From Planctomycetota bacterium (GTDB taxonomy: Bacteria; Planctomycetota; UBA1135; GCA-002686595): 5,678 nucleotides of DNA. Below the pieces are notes generated by a model that saw only the letters and a list, made by a program, of their open reading frames with translations, had not been told where the DNA came from and did not search any database. Below are positions 5,645 to 5,678 of the stretch, piece by piece. The first letter of the stretch is position 1, and each line of letters starts with the position of its first letter. The stretch lies in contig JAQBVH010000258.1 in NCBI GenBank assembly GCA_027623615.1, forward strand, positions 1 to 5,678, read 5' to 3'. The position numbers and the translations under genes were made by a program.

Positions 5645-5678
5645 ATGCGCCCTCACCGGCTCCTCTCCCGATCCCTCC
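5645..5678 (+). CDS. Possible 5' end of a further gene, cut by the window edge
   Basis: An ATG at 5645 opens MRPHRLLSRSL and stays open to the window end. Basic residues followed by the beginning of a hydrophobic stretch would suit a signal peptide, common among the proteins here. However, only 11 codons are visible and there is no Shine-Dalgarno sequence before the ATG, so this is a suggestion only. Confidence 0.25.
   Translation, partial: MRPHRLLSRSL

Overview
The window is high-GC bacterial DNA with long coding regions. I infer a planctomycete (Planctomycetota), probably one of the marine lineages rich in large secreted proteins. The grounds are a secreted protein ending in a planctomycete-type C-terminal module (2086-3372, minus strand), an exported ThuA-like protein of a type common in that phylum, and several starts with little or no Shine-Dalgarno sequence. 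The assignment comes from protein style and no search was run.

Layout. Positions 1-181 are non-coding and unusually rich in hairpins: a 24-bp direct repeat occurs twice (1-24 and 79-102), and two mutually exclusive stem-loops lie just before the first gene. Positions 190-777 encode an MmcQ/YjbR-family protein with a long lysine/alanine/proline tail like histone H1, encoded by perfect 15-bp tandem repeats. Positions 851-1984 encode an exported serine hydrolase of the beta-lactamase/class C penicillin-binding-protein fold. A very strong GC-rich hairpin (1992-2023) separates it from the convergent secreted structural-type protein at 2086-3372. A 213-bp divergent intergenic region follows, then a plus-strand two-gene unit: an exported ThuA-like protein (3586-4602) and, overlapping it by 4 bp, a GntR/FCD-type regulator (4599-5465) that appears to carry two winged-helix domains. 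The last 213 bp are mostly non-coding and may contain the first codons of another gene at 5645.

How the genes relate. The only firm functional link is the ThuA-like/GntR pair, whose overlapping stop and start (GTGA) imply translational coupling. FCD-domain GntR proteins usually sense small carboxylates or sugar-derived metabolites, and ThuA-like proteins are associated with sugar use, so a carbohydrate-responsive operon is a reasonable inference. The other genes look independent. I see no defence system, mobile element, tRNA, rRNA or CRISPR array. The least ordinary items are the double-winged-helix regulator, the YjbR-histone-tail fusion and the structured leader in front of it.
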